Assembly (NCBI RefSeq): GCF_023078375.1
Contig: NZ_CP095554.1
Coordinates: 620,001-684,000, forward strand
Length of the DNA: 64,000 bases
From: Roseomonas gilardii subsp. gilardii
GTDB lineage: Bacteria; Pseudomonadota; Alphaproteobacteria; Acetobacterales; Acetobacteraceae
Reading direction: 5' to 3'
Shown: piece after piece, positions 29,183 through 37,657 of the stretch
Layout of the letters: each line of letters starts with the position of its first letter
Numbering within the stretch: the first letter of the stretch is position 1
Program-made: the position numbers and the translations under genes
Notes under the pieces: generated by a model
Told to the model about the DNA's origin: nothing
The model's input: only the letters and a program-made list of their open reading frames with translations
Databases searched by the model: none

Positions 29183-30589
29183 ATGGGGGGTTATTGGCGC
29201 CTGACGGCCAGCGAACTGGCGGCGAAGCTGCGGGGCCGGGAGGTTTCGGCCGAGGAGGTGGCGCGGGACGCCCTGGCCCGGCTGGATGCGGCCAATCCCG
29301 CCATCAACGCCGTGGTGGACCACCGGCCGGAGGAGGTCCTGGCCGAGGCGCGCGCGGTGGACCGCCGCCTGAAGGCAGGCGAGGCGGTCGGCCCGCTGGC
29401 GGGCGTGCCGGTGACGATCAAGGTGAATGTCGATCAGGCGGGCCACGCCACCACCAACGGCCTGCAGATCCAGCGGGAGCTGATCGCGAAGGAGGACAAC
29501 CCGGTCGTCAGCAATCTCCGCCATGCCGGGGCGGTGGTGCTGGGCCGGACCAACACGCCCGCCTTCTCGCTGCGCTGGTTCACCCGTAACGCCCTGCATG
29601 GCAACACGAGGAACCCCCGCGACCCGCGCCTGACGCCCGGCGGTTCCTCCGGTGGCGCCGCGGCCTCGCTGGCGGCGGGAATCGGGGCGCTGGCGCATGG
29701 CACGGATATCGGTGGCTCGGTGCGATACCCGGCCTATGCCTGCGGCGTGCATGGACTGCGGCCAACCCTGGGGCGGATCGCCGCCTTCAATGCCAGCAGC
29801 CCGGAACGCGCGATCGGCGCCCAGTTGATGGCGGTGTCCGGCCCGCTGGCCCGCTCCATCCCGGATCTGAGGCTGGCGCTGAGGGCCCTGGCCGCCCCCG
29901 ATCCGCGCGATCCCTGGTGGGTGCCCGCACCGCTCGAAGGGCCGCCCGTGCCGAAGCGTGCCGCCCTCTGCGTGCGGCCCGAGGGGCTGGCCACCCATCC
30001 CGTGGTGGAAAAGGCCCTGCGCGCCGCCGCCCTGGCCTTGCAGGAGGCGGGCTGGACCGTGGTGGAGACCCCCTGCCCGCCGCTGCGGGAGCCGGCGCAT
30101 CTGCAGGCCCTGCTCTGGCTGGCGGAAAGCCGGCGTGGCGGCAACAGGGCCTATCAGGCCGAGAACGAGCCGGAATCCCTGGCCGTCCTGGCCCGGATGG
30201 AAGCCCGCGCCCCGGAGGCCGGGGAACACGGCGTCGCCGATGCCCTGACCCGGCGGGCCGGCTTCCTGCGGCAGTGGAGCCTCTTCCTGGAGCGCTATCC
30301 GCTGGTCCTCCTGCCCGTCTCGGCGGAACCTCCCTTCCCGGATGCGCTCGACATCGAGAGCGATGCCAGCTTCGAGCGGGTGATCGAGGCCCAGCTCGTG
30401 CAGGTCGGCCTGCCGCTGATGGGTCTTCCCGCCCTGACGGTCGCCACCTCCGGGGCCTCCACGGCACCGATGGGGGTGCAGCTGGTGGCCGGACGCTACC
30501 GCGAGGACCTGTTGCTGGAAGCCGGGGCCGTGATCGCGCCGGAGCCCATCGCGCCCGTGGAGCCAGTCACGGAGCCCGTTACAGAGTGA
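29183..30589 (+). CDS. Amidase signature family enzyme
   Basis: Hydrolase of 468 residues with the Ser-cisSer-Lys triad: Lys 80 in TIKVN, cis-Ser 155/156 in GGSSGGAAAS and nucleophile Ser 179 in DIGGSVRYP. The amidase signature block is complete. Not GatA: the context lacks gatB/gatC and the C-terminal half differs, so a small-molecule amide or carbamate hydrolase is more likely. Start at MGGYWRLTASELA, preceded by AGAGGAG. The C-terminus has a short PVTEPVTE repeat. It stands alone on its strand after a hairpin element. Confidence 0.88.
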   Translation: MGGYWRLTASELAAKLRGREVSAEEVARDALARLDAANPAINAVVDHRPEEVLAEARAVDRRLKAGEAVGPLAGVPVTIKVNVDQAGHATTNGLQIQRELIAKEDNPVVSNLRHAGAVVLGRTNTPAFSLRWFTRNALHGNTRNPRDPRLTPGGSSGGAAASLAAGIGALAHGTDIGGSVRYPAYACGVHGLRPTLGRIAAFNASSPERAIGAQLMAVSGPLARSIPDLRLALRALAAPDPRDPWWVPAPLEGPPVPKRAALCVRPEGLATHPVVEKALRAAALALQEAGWTVVETPCPPLREPAHLQALLWLAESRRGGNRAYQAENEPESLAVLARMEARAPEAGEHGVADALTRRAGFLRQWSLFLERYPLVLLPVSAEPPFPDALDIESDASFERVIEAQLVQVGLPLMGLPALTVATSGASTAPMGVQLVAGRYREDLLLEAGAVIAPEPIAPVEPVTEPVTE

Positions 30590-30666
30590 TGCAATTCGCC
30601 CCAGGGTGAAGGCAAGTCCGCCTCGATTCCGCCATGGGGCGGCACCATCTTGGGTATCGAGGAGCA

Positions 30667-31047
30667 ATGACCATGCGCCGCATCACCAAGATCAGTCTGG
30701 CCGCGATGGCCGCCCTTTCCCTGGGCGCCGTCGCCGCAGCCCCGGCCGAGGCCCAGCCTTACTGGGGACCGGGCGGTGGCTACCACCACCATCACGGCCC
30801 TGGCCCCGGCGGCGCGCTTGCCCTGGGCCTGGGGGCCGGTGTCCTGGGCGGTCTCGCCCTCGGCCTGGCCACGCAGGCGCCTCCGCCTCCGCCCCGCGTC
30901 TATTACGCACCGCCCCCGCCGCCGGTCGTGTACGAATACGCGCCGCCGCCGGTGGTCTATCAGCCGCCGCCCGTGGTGTACCGCCCGGCGCCGGTCTATG
31001 CCCCGCCGCCCGCCGGCTATGTGGTCCGCGGCCCGGGCTACTGGTAA
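30667..31047 (+). CDS. Small secreted Pro/Tyr-rich protein
   Basis: 126-residue protein with a signal peptide (cleavage near APAEA-QPYW), a histidine/glycine patch (YHHHHGPGP), a glycine-zipper-like hydrophobic segment (GALALGLGAGVLGGLALGLA) and a C-terminal run of PPP, VVY and PPPVVY repeats. Such glycine-zipper plus PxYY tail proteins are common, mostly uncharacterised, envelope proteins of alphaproteobacteria. Start at ATG 30667 after CGAGGAG. A strong terminator follows at 31097. Function unknown. Confidence 0.75.
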   Translation: MTMRRITKISLAAMAALSLGAVAAAPAEAQPYWGPGGGYHHHHGPGPGGALALGLGAGVLGGLALGLATQAPPPPPRVYYAPPPPPVVYEYAPPPVVYQPPPVVYRPAPVYAPPPAGYVVRGPGYW

Positions 31048-31096
31048 CGCGGTGGCCGCCTGGCGCGGCCACCCCGCCATCGGACGCATTCAGCAG

Positions 31097-31130
31097 AAAG
31101 GCCTTTCCCCTGTGGGGGAAAGGCCTTTTT
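31097..31130. terminator. Bidirectional rho-independent terminator
   Basis: Stem AAAGGCCTTTCCCC with GGGGAAAGGCCTTT, four-base loop, then TTTTT on the plus strand; the mirrored A-run gives a T-run on the minus strand. It lies between the 3' ends of the convergent secreted protein and DUF3576 genes and should serve both. Confidence 0.93.
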
Positions 31131-31154
31131 CGTCGGGGCCGGAGTGGCCCGGTC

Positions 31155-31685
31155 TCAGCGCGCGGCGGTCGCCTGCCCGCTGCGGAGTTCCCTCGCCCGG
31201 GCGAGGACCTTGTCCTCGAGCTCCGCGCTGGTGGCGCTGGACACGGGGGCATCCTGCCAGACGCCGTTGTGCAGTTCCTGGCGGAAGACCGACACGCGGA
31301 CGCCATCGGAGCGGAGCTGCCGGCCCAGGATATAGGCCGTGGCCCGGAAACGCTCTCCGTTGGCGGCGCTCGGCGTGTACCAGTCGGTGATGATCACCCC
31401 GCCGAAGGGGTCGGCCGAGGAAAGCGGCATGAAGGACAGGGTATCCAGCGCGGCCCGCCACAGATAGGCGTTCACGCCGAGCCCGGTGCCGGACTGGTCG
31501 CCCGCGCCATCTCGGTTGGTGCGGTCGGTCCCGAACAGCAGGATGCCGTCGGAGCCGCCCAGGCGCCCCTGGACACGGGCGCGCCGGCTGTCATCCGTAT
31601 ATTCGTCGTTGCCCACTTGGCGGGTCTGGGAACAGGCCCCCACCAGGACGGGCAGCAGCAGCAGAGCGAGGCGTGTCTTTGGCAT
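31155..31685 (-). CDS. DUF3576 lipoprotein
   Basis: Predicted outer-membrane or periplasmic lipoprotein of 176 residues. The signal peptide ends in a lipobox (VLVGAC), so the cysteine at residue 18 would be lipidated. The body matches the alphaproteobacterial DUF3576 family: GVNAYLWRAALDTLSFMPL, then SADPFGGVIITDWYTP. The biological role of the family is unknown to me. It lies downstream of the porin on the same strand but behind its own terminator-containing gap. Confidence 0.9.
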   Translation of the reverse strand: MPKTRLALLLLPVLVGACSQTRQVGNDEYTDDSRRARVQGRLGGSDGILLFGTDRTNRDGAGDQSGTGLGVNAYLWRAALDTLSFMPLSSADPFGGVIITDWYTPSAANGERFRATAYILGRQLRSDGVRVSVFRQELHNGVWQDAPVSSATSAELEDKVLARARELRSGQATAAR

Positions 31686-31769
31686 GGCGGGCGCACAGTA
31701 GAAGCCAGCGCGCCACTTGCAAGAGGGGAAAAAGCAGAGGGACCACGAAGAAATCGTGGCGGCCGATAC

Positions 31770-31798
31770 AAAAAGGGCGGCGGATGGACCCGCCGCCC
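31770..31798 (-). terminator. Rho-independent terminator of the porin gene
   Basis: On the minus strand GGGCGGCGG-N6-CCGCCGCCC is followed by TTTTT (A-run at 31770-31774 on the plus strand). It lies 26 bp past the porin stop. Confidence 0.85.
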
Positions 31799-31823
31799 CT
31801 TCTGCACCGGATAGACGCCGCGA

Positions 31824-33161
31824 TCAGAAGGCGATGCGGGTACCCAGGATGAAGACCTTGGACTCGACCTTGTTGTTGGCGGTGCCCGCCGAGCCGGCGA
31901 TGAAGTTGTAGCCGGCTTCCTTGCGGTAGACGTCCGTGTAGTCGGTCACGATGGTCAGGCCAGGAGCTACGACATAGGTCGCGCCGACCGACCAGGCGAA
32001 TTCGCGACGGCCAGCCGCCACAGCCTGCGCACCGGCGGTCTGCAGGTCGTAGTAGTTGGCACCGACCGTGACCGGGCCCCAGGTATAGGACACGCCGGCG
32101 AAGACCTGGCCCATGTTGCGCGTATCCACGGCACCGCGAACCAGCGGGGCATAGGTCGCGTTCGCCTGGCCCCAGTAGTACTCGCCGCCAAGGGTCACGC
32201 CATAGGCCTTCGCCTGCAGGCCGCCATAGCCCATCCACATCGGCTTGGCGGAGGTGATGGCGCTGCCGTTCACCGAGGCGCCCTTGGTGGCATCGGCGGT
32301 CATGCCGCCGATCGCGGCCTGCAGGCCGACGCCACCGAAGGAACCGCGCCAGCGGGCGATGCCGAACACCTCGTTACGGCGGCGCGGCGTACCGGAGAAG
32401 GCATTGGCCGTGTCGCAGTCGCCGGTCGGCGTGGACAGGATGCAGCCCGTGTCCTCGCCCTCGCCCTGATTGAAGGCGAAGGAGGCGCCGAAGTCGAAGC
32501 CATAGAACTGCGGCGACAGATAGATGATCTTGGTGTTGTCGCCCGGGTCGGCGGTGAACATCGTCGCGGCGCGGTGCGTGCCGGTCACGCTGTCGAACCA
32601 GTCACCGTCGACGCCACCGGTGCCGAAGTTGGCGACGTGACCGACGCTCATCAGGTTCCAGGCGACGTCCTCGTCACCGAAGCGGACCTGGCCGAAGTCA
32701 CCGGCCACGTACATCCACATCTCGTCGGTATCGAGAGCGGTCTTCGAGATGCTCGCGCGGGCGCCCGAGTAAGGCGTGTAGCGGCCGTCGCTGTTGTCGA
32801 CCTGCAGCTCGATCGCGACACCGTAACGCAGGCCGTTCGTGGCCTTGCCGTTGGCGACGATGTGGATCTCGGCATCGGAGGCGAAGTCGGACTTGCCGAG
32901 GCGCGCGGAGGTCGCGGGCGTCGTGCTCGTGCCGGCCAGCGGCACGCCGGCTCCGCTGTCCTTGTTCCGGCCGTTCTGGTCCTGCTCGGTGAAGTTGTAG
33001 TTGAAGCGGAAATAGCCGCCGACGCGCACTTCAAGGGCGCGGTGGGACATCATCGGCGGGCCGGGCGGCAGGAACGGGTCCGCACCCTGCGCCAGAGCGC
33101 CCTGCGGGGCGAACAGAGCGGCAGCGGCGATGGCCGTGCTGCCCAGAAGAAGCTTACGCAT
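31824..33161 (-). CDS. Outer-membrane porin (alphaproteobacterial general porin)
   Basis: Trimeric 16-strand porin of 445 residues for diffusion of small solutes. The signal peptide MRKLLLGSTAIAAAALF is cleaved after GALAQ. The family N-terminal strand is VRVGGYFRFNYNF, many amphipathic strands alternate with aspartate/glycine-rich loops, and the C-terminal signature strand ends in phenylalanine (FILGTRIAF), needed for BAM recognition. A single disulfide is possible in loop DTGCILSTPTGDCDT. A strong AGGAGGG ribosome site precedes the start; codon choice is more biased than neighbours, as in highly expressed genes. Confidence 0.92.
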   Translation of the reverse strand: MRKLLLGSTAIAAAALFAPQGALAQGADPFLPPGPPMMSHRALEVRVGGYFRFNYNFTEQDQNGRNKDSGAGVPLAGTSTTPATSARLGKSDFASDAEIHIVANGKATNGLRYGVAIELQVDNSDGRYTPYSGARASISKTALDTDEMWMYVAGDFGQVRFGDEDVAWNLMSVGHVANFGTGGVDGDWFDSVTGTHRAATMFTADPGDNTKIIYLSPQFYGFDFGASFAFNQGEGEDTGCILSTPTGDCDTANAFSGTPRRRNEVFGIARWRGSFGGVGLQAAIGGMTADATKGASVNGSAITSAKPMWMGYGGLQAKAYGVTLGGEYYWGQANATYAPLVRGAVDTRNMGQVFAGVSYTWGPVTVGANYYDLQTAGAQAVAAGRREFAWSVGATYVVAPGLTIVTDYTDVYRKEAGYNFIAGSAGTANNKVESKVFILGTRIAF

Positions 33162-33296
33162 CAAATCCCTCCTCACGCGCAGGGGCCGTACTGCCCCGCG
33201 ATCCCTCAGCCCGCCTGCCCCCCTGACAGGGAGCCCCTCATCCGGCGCACCACAGCGATGCACCCGGCGTGGAGCCAGGCCCGGGCGGACTATGGT

Positions 33297-34000
33297 TCAG
33301 GCCATTCGGAAGGGGCAATGGCCCGGATCACGAGGGCGCGACTTCTGCGAAACACTGTGACCTGCGGGCAACAACCCCTCCAGTGCCGAGATGCCACAGG
33401 CCCAGGCGGGGAGGCGCCGGGCGCGCCGGGAATCCACGCCGCCCAGCGCCACGGCGCCGCAGGCGGCGCGCCGGGCCAGCGCCGCCCAGCGCAGCGGCCC
33501 CAGCGCCGGAGCACCCGGATGGCTGGCGGTGGGAAAAGCGGGAGAAAGCAGCACGCCGTCCGCGCCGAGTCGCCGGGCGCGGGCGAGGCCGGAGCGGCCA
33601 TGCGCGGCCTGGCTGAGCCGCCAGCGGCGCGGGTTCCGCCGCCGCGCCAGGAGATAGGGCAGCAGCCCCGTGGCGGGCCGGCGGTCCGGCAGGTGCAGCC
33701 CCCCCCCAGCCGCAGCGCCGCGCGCCCGTCCCCCGCCAGCATCAGCACCAGCCCCCGCGCCCGGCAGAGCCGCGCCAGGCCGGGCAGCAGCGCCGGCGCC
33801 ACGTCGCGCGCCAGCACCGCCGCGCCGCGTGGCAGGCCGAGGGCGGCCCCGCGCGGGTCGGGCAGGCGGCGGGCGTCGGAGACCAGCCAGAGCCGGGGCA
33901 ACCCGTCCCGCCCCGGCGGCGGCCGGAAGCGGCGCGCCGCGAGGATGGTCCTCCCCGCGGCTATCTTCTTCGGGCGCGGGCGTTTATCCCTCCCTTCCAT
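33297..34000 (-). pseudogene. Thiamine-phosphate synthase-like (ThiE/TenI fold), frameshifted as read
   Basis: The frame LPRLWLVSDARRLPDP starts like ThiE/TenI proteins, and a second frame holds the phosphate-binding end (DGVLLSPAFPTASHPGA, then ALGGVD). The join lies at a run of nine G/C bases near 33700: ten would give GLHLPDRRPATG in frame, which fits the family. Total about 200 residues if corrected. The only in-frame start, at 34000, overlaps the ATG of the divergent yggS gene, so the true start is uncertain. Substrate residues of genuine ThiE are only partly present; it may be a TenI-type relative. Confidence 0.62.
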
Positions 34001-34700
34001 GAGCGACGCTTCCTCCCTCGCGGATGCCTCCATCCCGGCCGCCCTGGCCCGGGTGCGGGCCGAGATCGCCGAAGCCTGCGCCAGGGCCGGCCGCTCCCCC
34101 GACTCGGTACAACTGGTCGCGGTCTCCAAGAGACATCCGGCGGAAAGCGTGGTCCAGGCCCTGGCGGCCGGCCAGGCCGTCTTCGGCGAGAACCGCGTGC
34201 AGGAGGCGCAGGGCAAGTTCCCCGCCCTGCGCCCGGCCCATCCGGAGCTCCGCCTGCACATCATCGGCGGGCTGCAGACCAACAAGGCCCGCGATGCGGT
34301 GCGGGTGGCGGATGTGATCGAGAGCCTGGACCGGCCGAAGCTCGCCGAGGCCCTGGCCGCCGCCATGGCGAAGGAAGGCCGGCGGCCCGATTTGCTGGTG
34401 CAGGTGAACACGGGCGAGGAACCGCAGAAATCCGGCGTCGCCCGGGCGGAGGCCCGGGATTTCCTGCGCGCCTGCCGGGACGAGCACGGCCTCACCATCT
34501 CCGGCCTGATGTGCATCCCCCCGGCCGGGGAGGACCCGGTGCCGCATTTCGCCTTCCTGGCCGATCTGGCGGCCCGCCACGGGCTGAAGCGCCTTTCCAT
34601 GGGCATGAGCGGCGATTTCCCGCTGGCCATCGCCCAGGGCGCCACCCATGTGCGGGTCGGGACCGCCATCTTCGGCCACCGGCCCGCTCCCGCCGCCTGA
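33999..34700 (+). CDS. yggS: YggS-family PLP homeostasis protein
   Basis: Cytosolic pyridoxal-phosphate-binding protein of 233 residues with the alanine-racemase-like barrel fold; it helps keep vitamin B6 pools balanced. The PLP lysine is in LVAVSKRHP (near residue 47), with FGENRVQEAQGK, HIIGGLQTNKA and SMGMSGDFPLAIAQGATHVRVGT marking the family. secB follows on the same strand after 130 bp. The divergent ThiE-like gene begins within the same few bases. Confidence 0.94.
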   Translation: MSDASSLADASIPAALARVRAEIAEACARAGRSPDSVQLVAVSKRHPAESVVQALAAGQAVFGENRVQEAQGKFPALRPAHPELRLHIIGGLQTNKARDAVRVADVIESLDRPKLAEALAAAMAKEGRRPDLLVQVNTGEEPQKSGVARAEARDFLRACRDEHGLTISGLMCIPPAGEDPVPHFAFLADLAARHGLKRLSMGMSGDFPLAIAQGATHVRVGTAIFGHRPAPAA

Positions 34701-34830
34701 CCGTCCCAACCCGTTTCCCCCTTCCGAGGGGCACGCGAATGGCGAGGCCGCCGCGCCGCATTCGCCTTCCGATGGCGGGGCGCCCATGCTACCCGCCGCT
34801 TCACATCACCCAGCCGATCGCAGGTTTGCC

Positions 34831-35322
34831 ATGTCCGATCCGATCCAGCCCGCCAATCCCGGCGACACCAGCGCGCCGCCGGCCCCCCTGGTCGTCAACC
34901 TGCAATATGTGAAGGACCTGTCCTTCGAGGTGCCGGGCGCACCGGAGGTCTTCACCCAGCTCCGCGAGCAGCCGCGCATCGATATCGGCCTCGACGTGCA
35001 GGCCCGGCCGCTGCAGCAGGACGGCAACACCTTCGAGGTCTCCCTGCAGATCCGCTGCGACGCCAAGTCCGGCGAGACCACGGCCTTCATCGCCGAGCTG
35101 GTCTATTGCGGCATCTTCACCGTCAACGTGCCGCAGGAAAGCCTGGAGCCGGTGCTGCTGGTGGAATGCCCGCGCCTGCTCTTTCCCTTCGCCCGCAACG
35201 TCCTGGCCGATGCGACGCGCGAGGGCGGCTTCATGCCCGTGCTGCTGACGCCGATCGACTTTGTGGCGCTGTGGCAGTCCCGCCGTGCCCAGGCCGGCCA
35301 GCCGCCCGTCGGCAACGCCTGA
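34831..35322 (+). CDS. secB: Protein-export chaperone SecB
   Basis: Homotetrameric chaperone of 163 residues that keeps preproteins unfolded and passes them to SecA. Family blocks VNLQYVKDLSFEVPGAP, the acidic strand ending in ELVYCGIFTV and LLVECPRLLFPFARNVLADATREGGF are intact. The start at MSDPIQPANPG is the only sensible one. Consistent with a Gram-negative exporting many envelope proteins, several of which are in this window. A GGGGAGGG/CCCTCCCC hairpin lies just after the stop. Confidence 0.96.
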   Translation: MSDPIQPANPGDTSAPPAPLVVNLQYVKDLSFEVPGAPEVFTQLREQPRIDIGLDVQARPLQQDGNTFEVSLQIRCDAKSGETTAFIAELVYCGIFTVNVPQESLEPVLLVECPRLLFPFARNVLADATREGGFMPVLLTPIDFVALWQSRRAQAGQPPVGNA

Positions 35323-35339
35323 GCCCGGACGGGCCGCCG

Positions 35340-35359
35340 GGGAGGGTCCGCCCTCCCCG
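35340..35359. terminator. GC hairpin between convergent genes
   Basis: Stem GGGGAGGG-TCCG-CCCTCCCC lies between the 3' ends of secB and the convergent Usp gene. No T-run follows, so it may act as a rho-assisted stop or mRNA end rather than an intrinsic terminator. Confidence 0.5.
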
Positions 35360-35374
35360 TCACGCCCCCCTTGC

Positions 35375-35843
35375 TCACGTCACCCGGTCGAGCTCCTCAT
35401 AGCTCATGCCGCCCGGCACGATGGTGACGGGGCAGCGCAGCCGGTGGGAATGGCGGCTGGTCATCGCCGTGACCAGCGGCCCGGGATTGCCGCCGGAGGC
35501 CGAGGCGGCCAGCACCAGGATCGAGATGCGCGGATCGCTCTCGATGAGGCCCAGCACCTCCTCGATCAGGTCGCCCTCGCGGATGATGATCAGCGGCAGC
35601 CCGTCGGTGATCTCCTGCACCTCGGCGGCCAGGGCGGACATCATCTGCTCCGCCTCCTCCCGCCGCTCCTGCTGCAGCAACTGGCCGACGCCGGCCCATT
35701 CCTTGCAGGCCCACGGGTTCCGTCACCCGCAGCAGGGCCACCCGCCCGCCGGACTTCTTCACCCGCAGGCAGGCATAGCGCATCGCCAGCACCCGTTCCG
35801 GGCTGTCATCCACGACGACGAGAAAGACGCGGTCGCTCGGCAA
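35375..35843 (-). pseudogene. Universal stress protein (UspA family), frameshifted as read
   Basis: Usp-domain protein of about 155 residues. The N-terminal half (RVFLVVVDDSPERVLAMRYAC, ATP-binding Asp; GGRVALLRVTEP) is in one frame and the C-terminal half (WAGVGQLLQQERREEAEQ; VLAASASGGNPGPLVTA; CPVTIVPGG) in another. One base differs near 35700-35715 (CTGCAAGGAATGG would be in frame as CTGCAGGAATGG). The start is a TTG with GGGAGA upstream. The nucleotide-binding G-x2-G-x9-G motif is only partly kept. Confidence 0.72.
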
Positions 35844-36037
35844 GCCAGTTCTCCCGGAATCCGCCTTGCGGCGGTATGGTCAGCGATCCCCGGACGGGAA
35901 GAAGCCGGGCTCCATCCCTCGCAGCCTGCCATCGCGGCCTTCCGGAAGGCCAGGATTATAGGGAAGGCCGCGATGCACGCCATGCCCACGCCCCGCCGCC
36001 CCGGAATGCGGGCCGCCCCGGGTCATTGCCTCCGGGG

Positions 36038-37351
36038 TCACTTCCCGATGCAGAAGCTGCCGAACACGACATCCAGCACCTGCTCGACACCCACCCGGCC
36101 CGTGAGGCGCCCCAGGGCCAGCGAGGCGGCGCGCAGCCCTTCGGAGGCCAGCTCCGGCACGGGCGCGGCCTCCGCCTCGGCCAGGTGCCGCGCCACCTCC
36201 TCCAGCGCGGCGCGGTGGCGCGGGCGGGTCAGCAGGGCGGCGCCGCCGGCCCGCCGCTCCGCCTCCGCCTCCAGCCGGGCCCGCAAGGCGCCGAGTCCCC
36301 TGCCGGTCCGCGCCGAGACCGGCAGCGGCGCCACGCCCGCGTAATCCGCCGGCGGCTCCGCGAGGTCGCAGCGGTTGGCCACCACCACGCAGTCCCGCCG
36401 CGCCAGCAGGGCCAGCGTCTCCGCATCCGGCGGCGCGTCGGCCGCGAAGACGGCCAGCACGATATCGGCTTCCTCGCCCCGCCGGTGCGCGCGCCGGATG
36501 CCCTCGGCCTCGATCTCCTCGGCCCCCTCGCGCAGCCCGGCCGTGTCCGCCAGCACCGTCGGCACCCCGGCCAGGTCGAAGCGCGCCTCCACCACATCCC
36601 GTGTGGTGCCCGCCCGGGCCGAGACGATGGCGGCCTCCCGCCCCGTCAGCGCGTTCAGCAGCGAGGACTTGCCGACATTCGGCGCGCCGAGGATCGCCAC
36701 ATCCAGCCCCTCGCGCAGCCGCTCGCCGCGCCCACCATCCGCCAGCGCCGCCGCGATCTCCGCCCGCAGCGCCCCGGCCCCCGCCCGCACCACCGCGTCC
36801 AGGTCGGAGGGCAGCCCTTCCTCGGCGAATTCCAGCGCCGCCTCCTGCTGCGCCAGCAGGCGCGTCAGCCGCTCCGCCCAGGCCCGTGCCTCCCGCGACA
36901 GGGCCCCTTCCGTCTGCCGCAGCGCCTGCCGCCGCTGCGCCTCGGTCTCCGCCTCGATCAGGTCGGCGATGCCCTCGGCCTCGGTGAGGTCCAGCTTCCC
37001 GTGCAGGAAGGCCCGCCGGGTGAACTCCCCGGGCTCCGCCACCCGCGCCCCGGCCGCCACCAGCGCCTCCGACACCGCCGCCACCACGGCCCGCCCGCCA
37101 TGCAGGTGCAGTTCCGCCGCATCCTCGCCCGTGTAGGAGCGCGGCGCCGGGAACCACAGCACCAGCGCCCGGTCCAGCGCCGCCCCCGCCGCGTCCCGCA
37201 GCGTCCGCAGCGTGGCCATCCGCGCCGCCGGCCGCCGGCCGGCCAGCCGGTCCAGCACCGCCCCGCAACCCGGCCCCGACAGCCGCAGCACCGCCACCGC
37301 CGAACGCCCGGCCCCCGTCGCCAGCGCAAAGATCGTGTCCGCCGTGCTCAT
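36038..37351 (-). CDS. mnmE: tRNA uridine-5-carboxymethylaminomethyl modification GTPase MnmE
   Basis: With MnmG it makes the cmnm5 modification at the tRNA wobble uridine. 437 residues. The N-terminal folate-binding domain (TIFALATGAGRSAVAVLRLSG), helical domain, and G domain with GAPNVGKSS, DTAG and NRCD are in order; the C-terminus is the conserved CIGK with the functional cysteine. The ATG at 37351 follows AGGGGAAG. Usually near mnmG/rho in alphaproteobacteria; here a hairpin element separates it from the divergent DUF255 gene. Confidence 0.95.
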   Translation of the reverse strand: MSTADTIFALATGAGRSAVAVLRLSGPGCGAVLDRLAGRRPAARMATLRTLRDAAGAALDRALVLWFPAPRSYTGEDAAELHLHGGRAVVAAVSEALVAAGARVAEPGEFTRRAFLHGKLDLTEAEGIADLIEAETEAQRRQALRQTEGALSREARAWAERLTRLLAQQEAALEFAEEGLPSDLDAVVRAGAGALRAEIAAALADGGRGERLREGLDVAILGAPNVGKSSLLNALTGREAAIVSARAGTTRDVVEARFDLAGVPTVLADTAGLREGAEEIEAEGIRRAHRRGEEADIVLAVFAADAPPDAETLALLARRDCVVVANRCDLAEPPADYAGVAPLPVSARTGRGLGALRARLEAEAERRAGGAALLTRPRHRAALEEVARHLAEAEAAPVPELASEGLRAASLALGRLTGRVGVEQVLDVVFGSFCIGK

Positions 37352-37390
37352 GCTTCCCCTGGGGTTGCTCGTCGAGGATCGGGCGTGGCG

Positions 37391-37593
37391 CTCCGGGAGG
37401 CTCTGCCTCCCGGACCCTCCGCTCAGGGGGATAGTATCCCCCCGAGACCCCGCCATGAGCGCTCCGCGAGGGGCTGACCGCCGTTCCGCCAAATGGCGAC
37501 CGGCATCCTGTTCCCCTCCTCGCGGAGCGCTCACAGGGTTCCCAGGGACTAACGTCCCTGGGCGGGGTGTCCAGAGGGGCAGAGCCCCTCTGG
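37391..37593 (+). repeat. Second-family hairpin element with long inverted repeat
   Basis: Between divergent mnmE and the DUF255 gene. Central inverted repeat TGAGCGCTCCGCGAGG (37456-37471) with CCTCGCGGAGCGCTCA (37518-37533). Flanking hairpins CGGGAGGC-TCT-GCCTCCCG, GGGGGATA-G-TATCCCCC, CCCAGGGA/TCCCTGGG and AGAGGGGC-AGA-GCCCCTCT occur in the same order as in the copy at 23141, with paired base changes in the stems. The 306-bp gap holds no gene. Confidence 0.87.
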
Positions 37594-37657
37594 CCCCGGC
37601 CTGAAACCTCCGAGAGCCCTCTGGCGGGCGAGGTGGGGGCACCTTAGGTGCGCTGGC

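Noticed and set aside
29183-30589. GatA subunit of the tRNA amidotransferase
   Set aside because: No gatB or gatC nearby and the C-terminal half lacks GatA-like features; a general amidase fits better.
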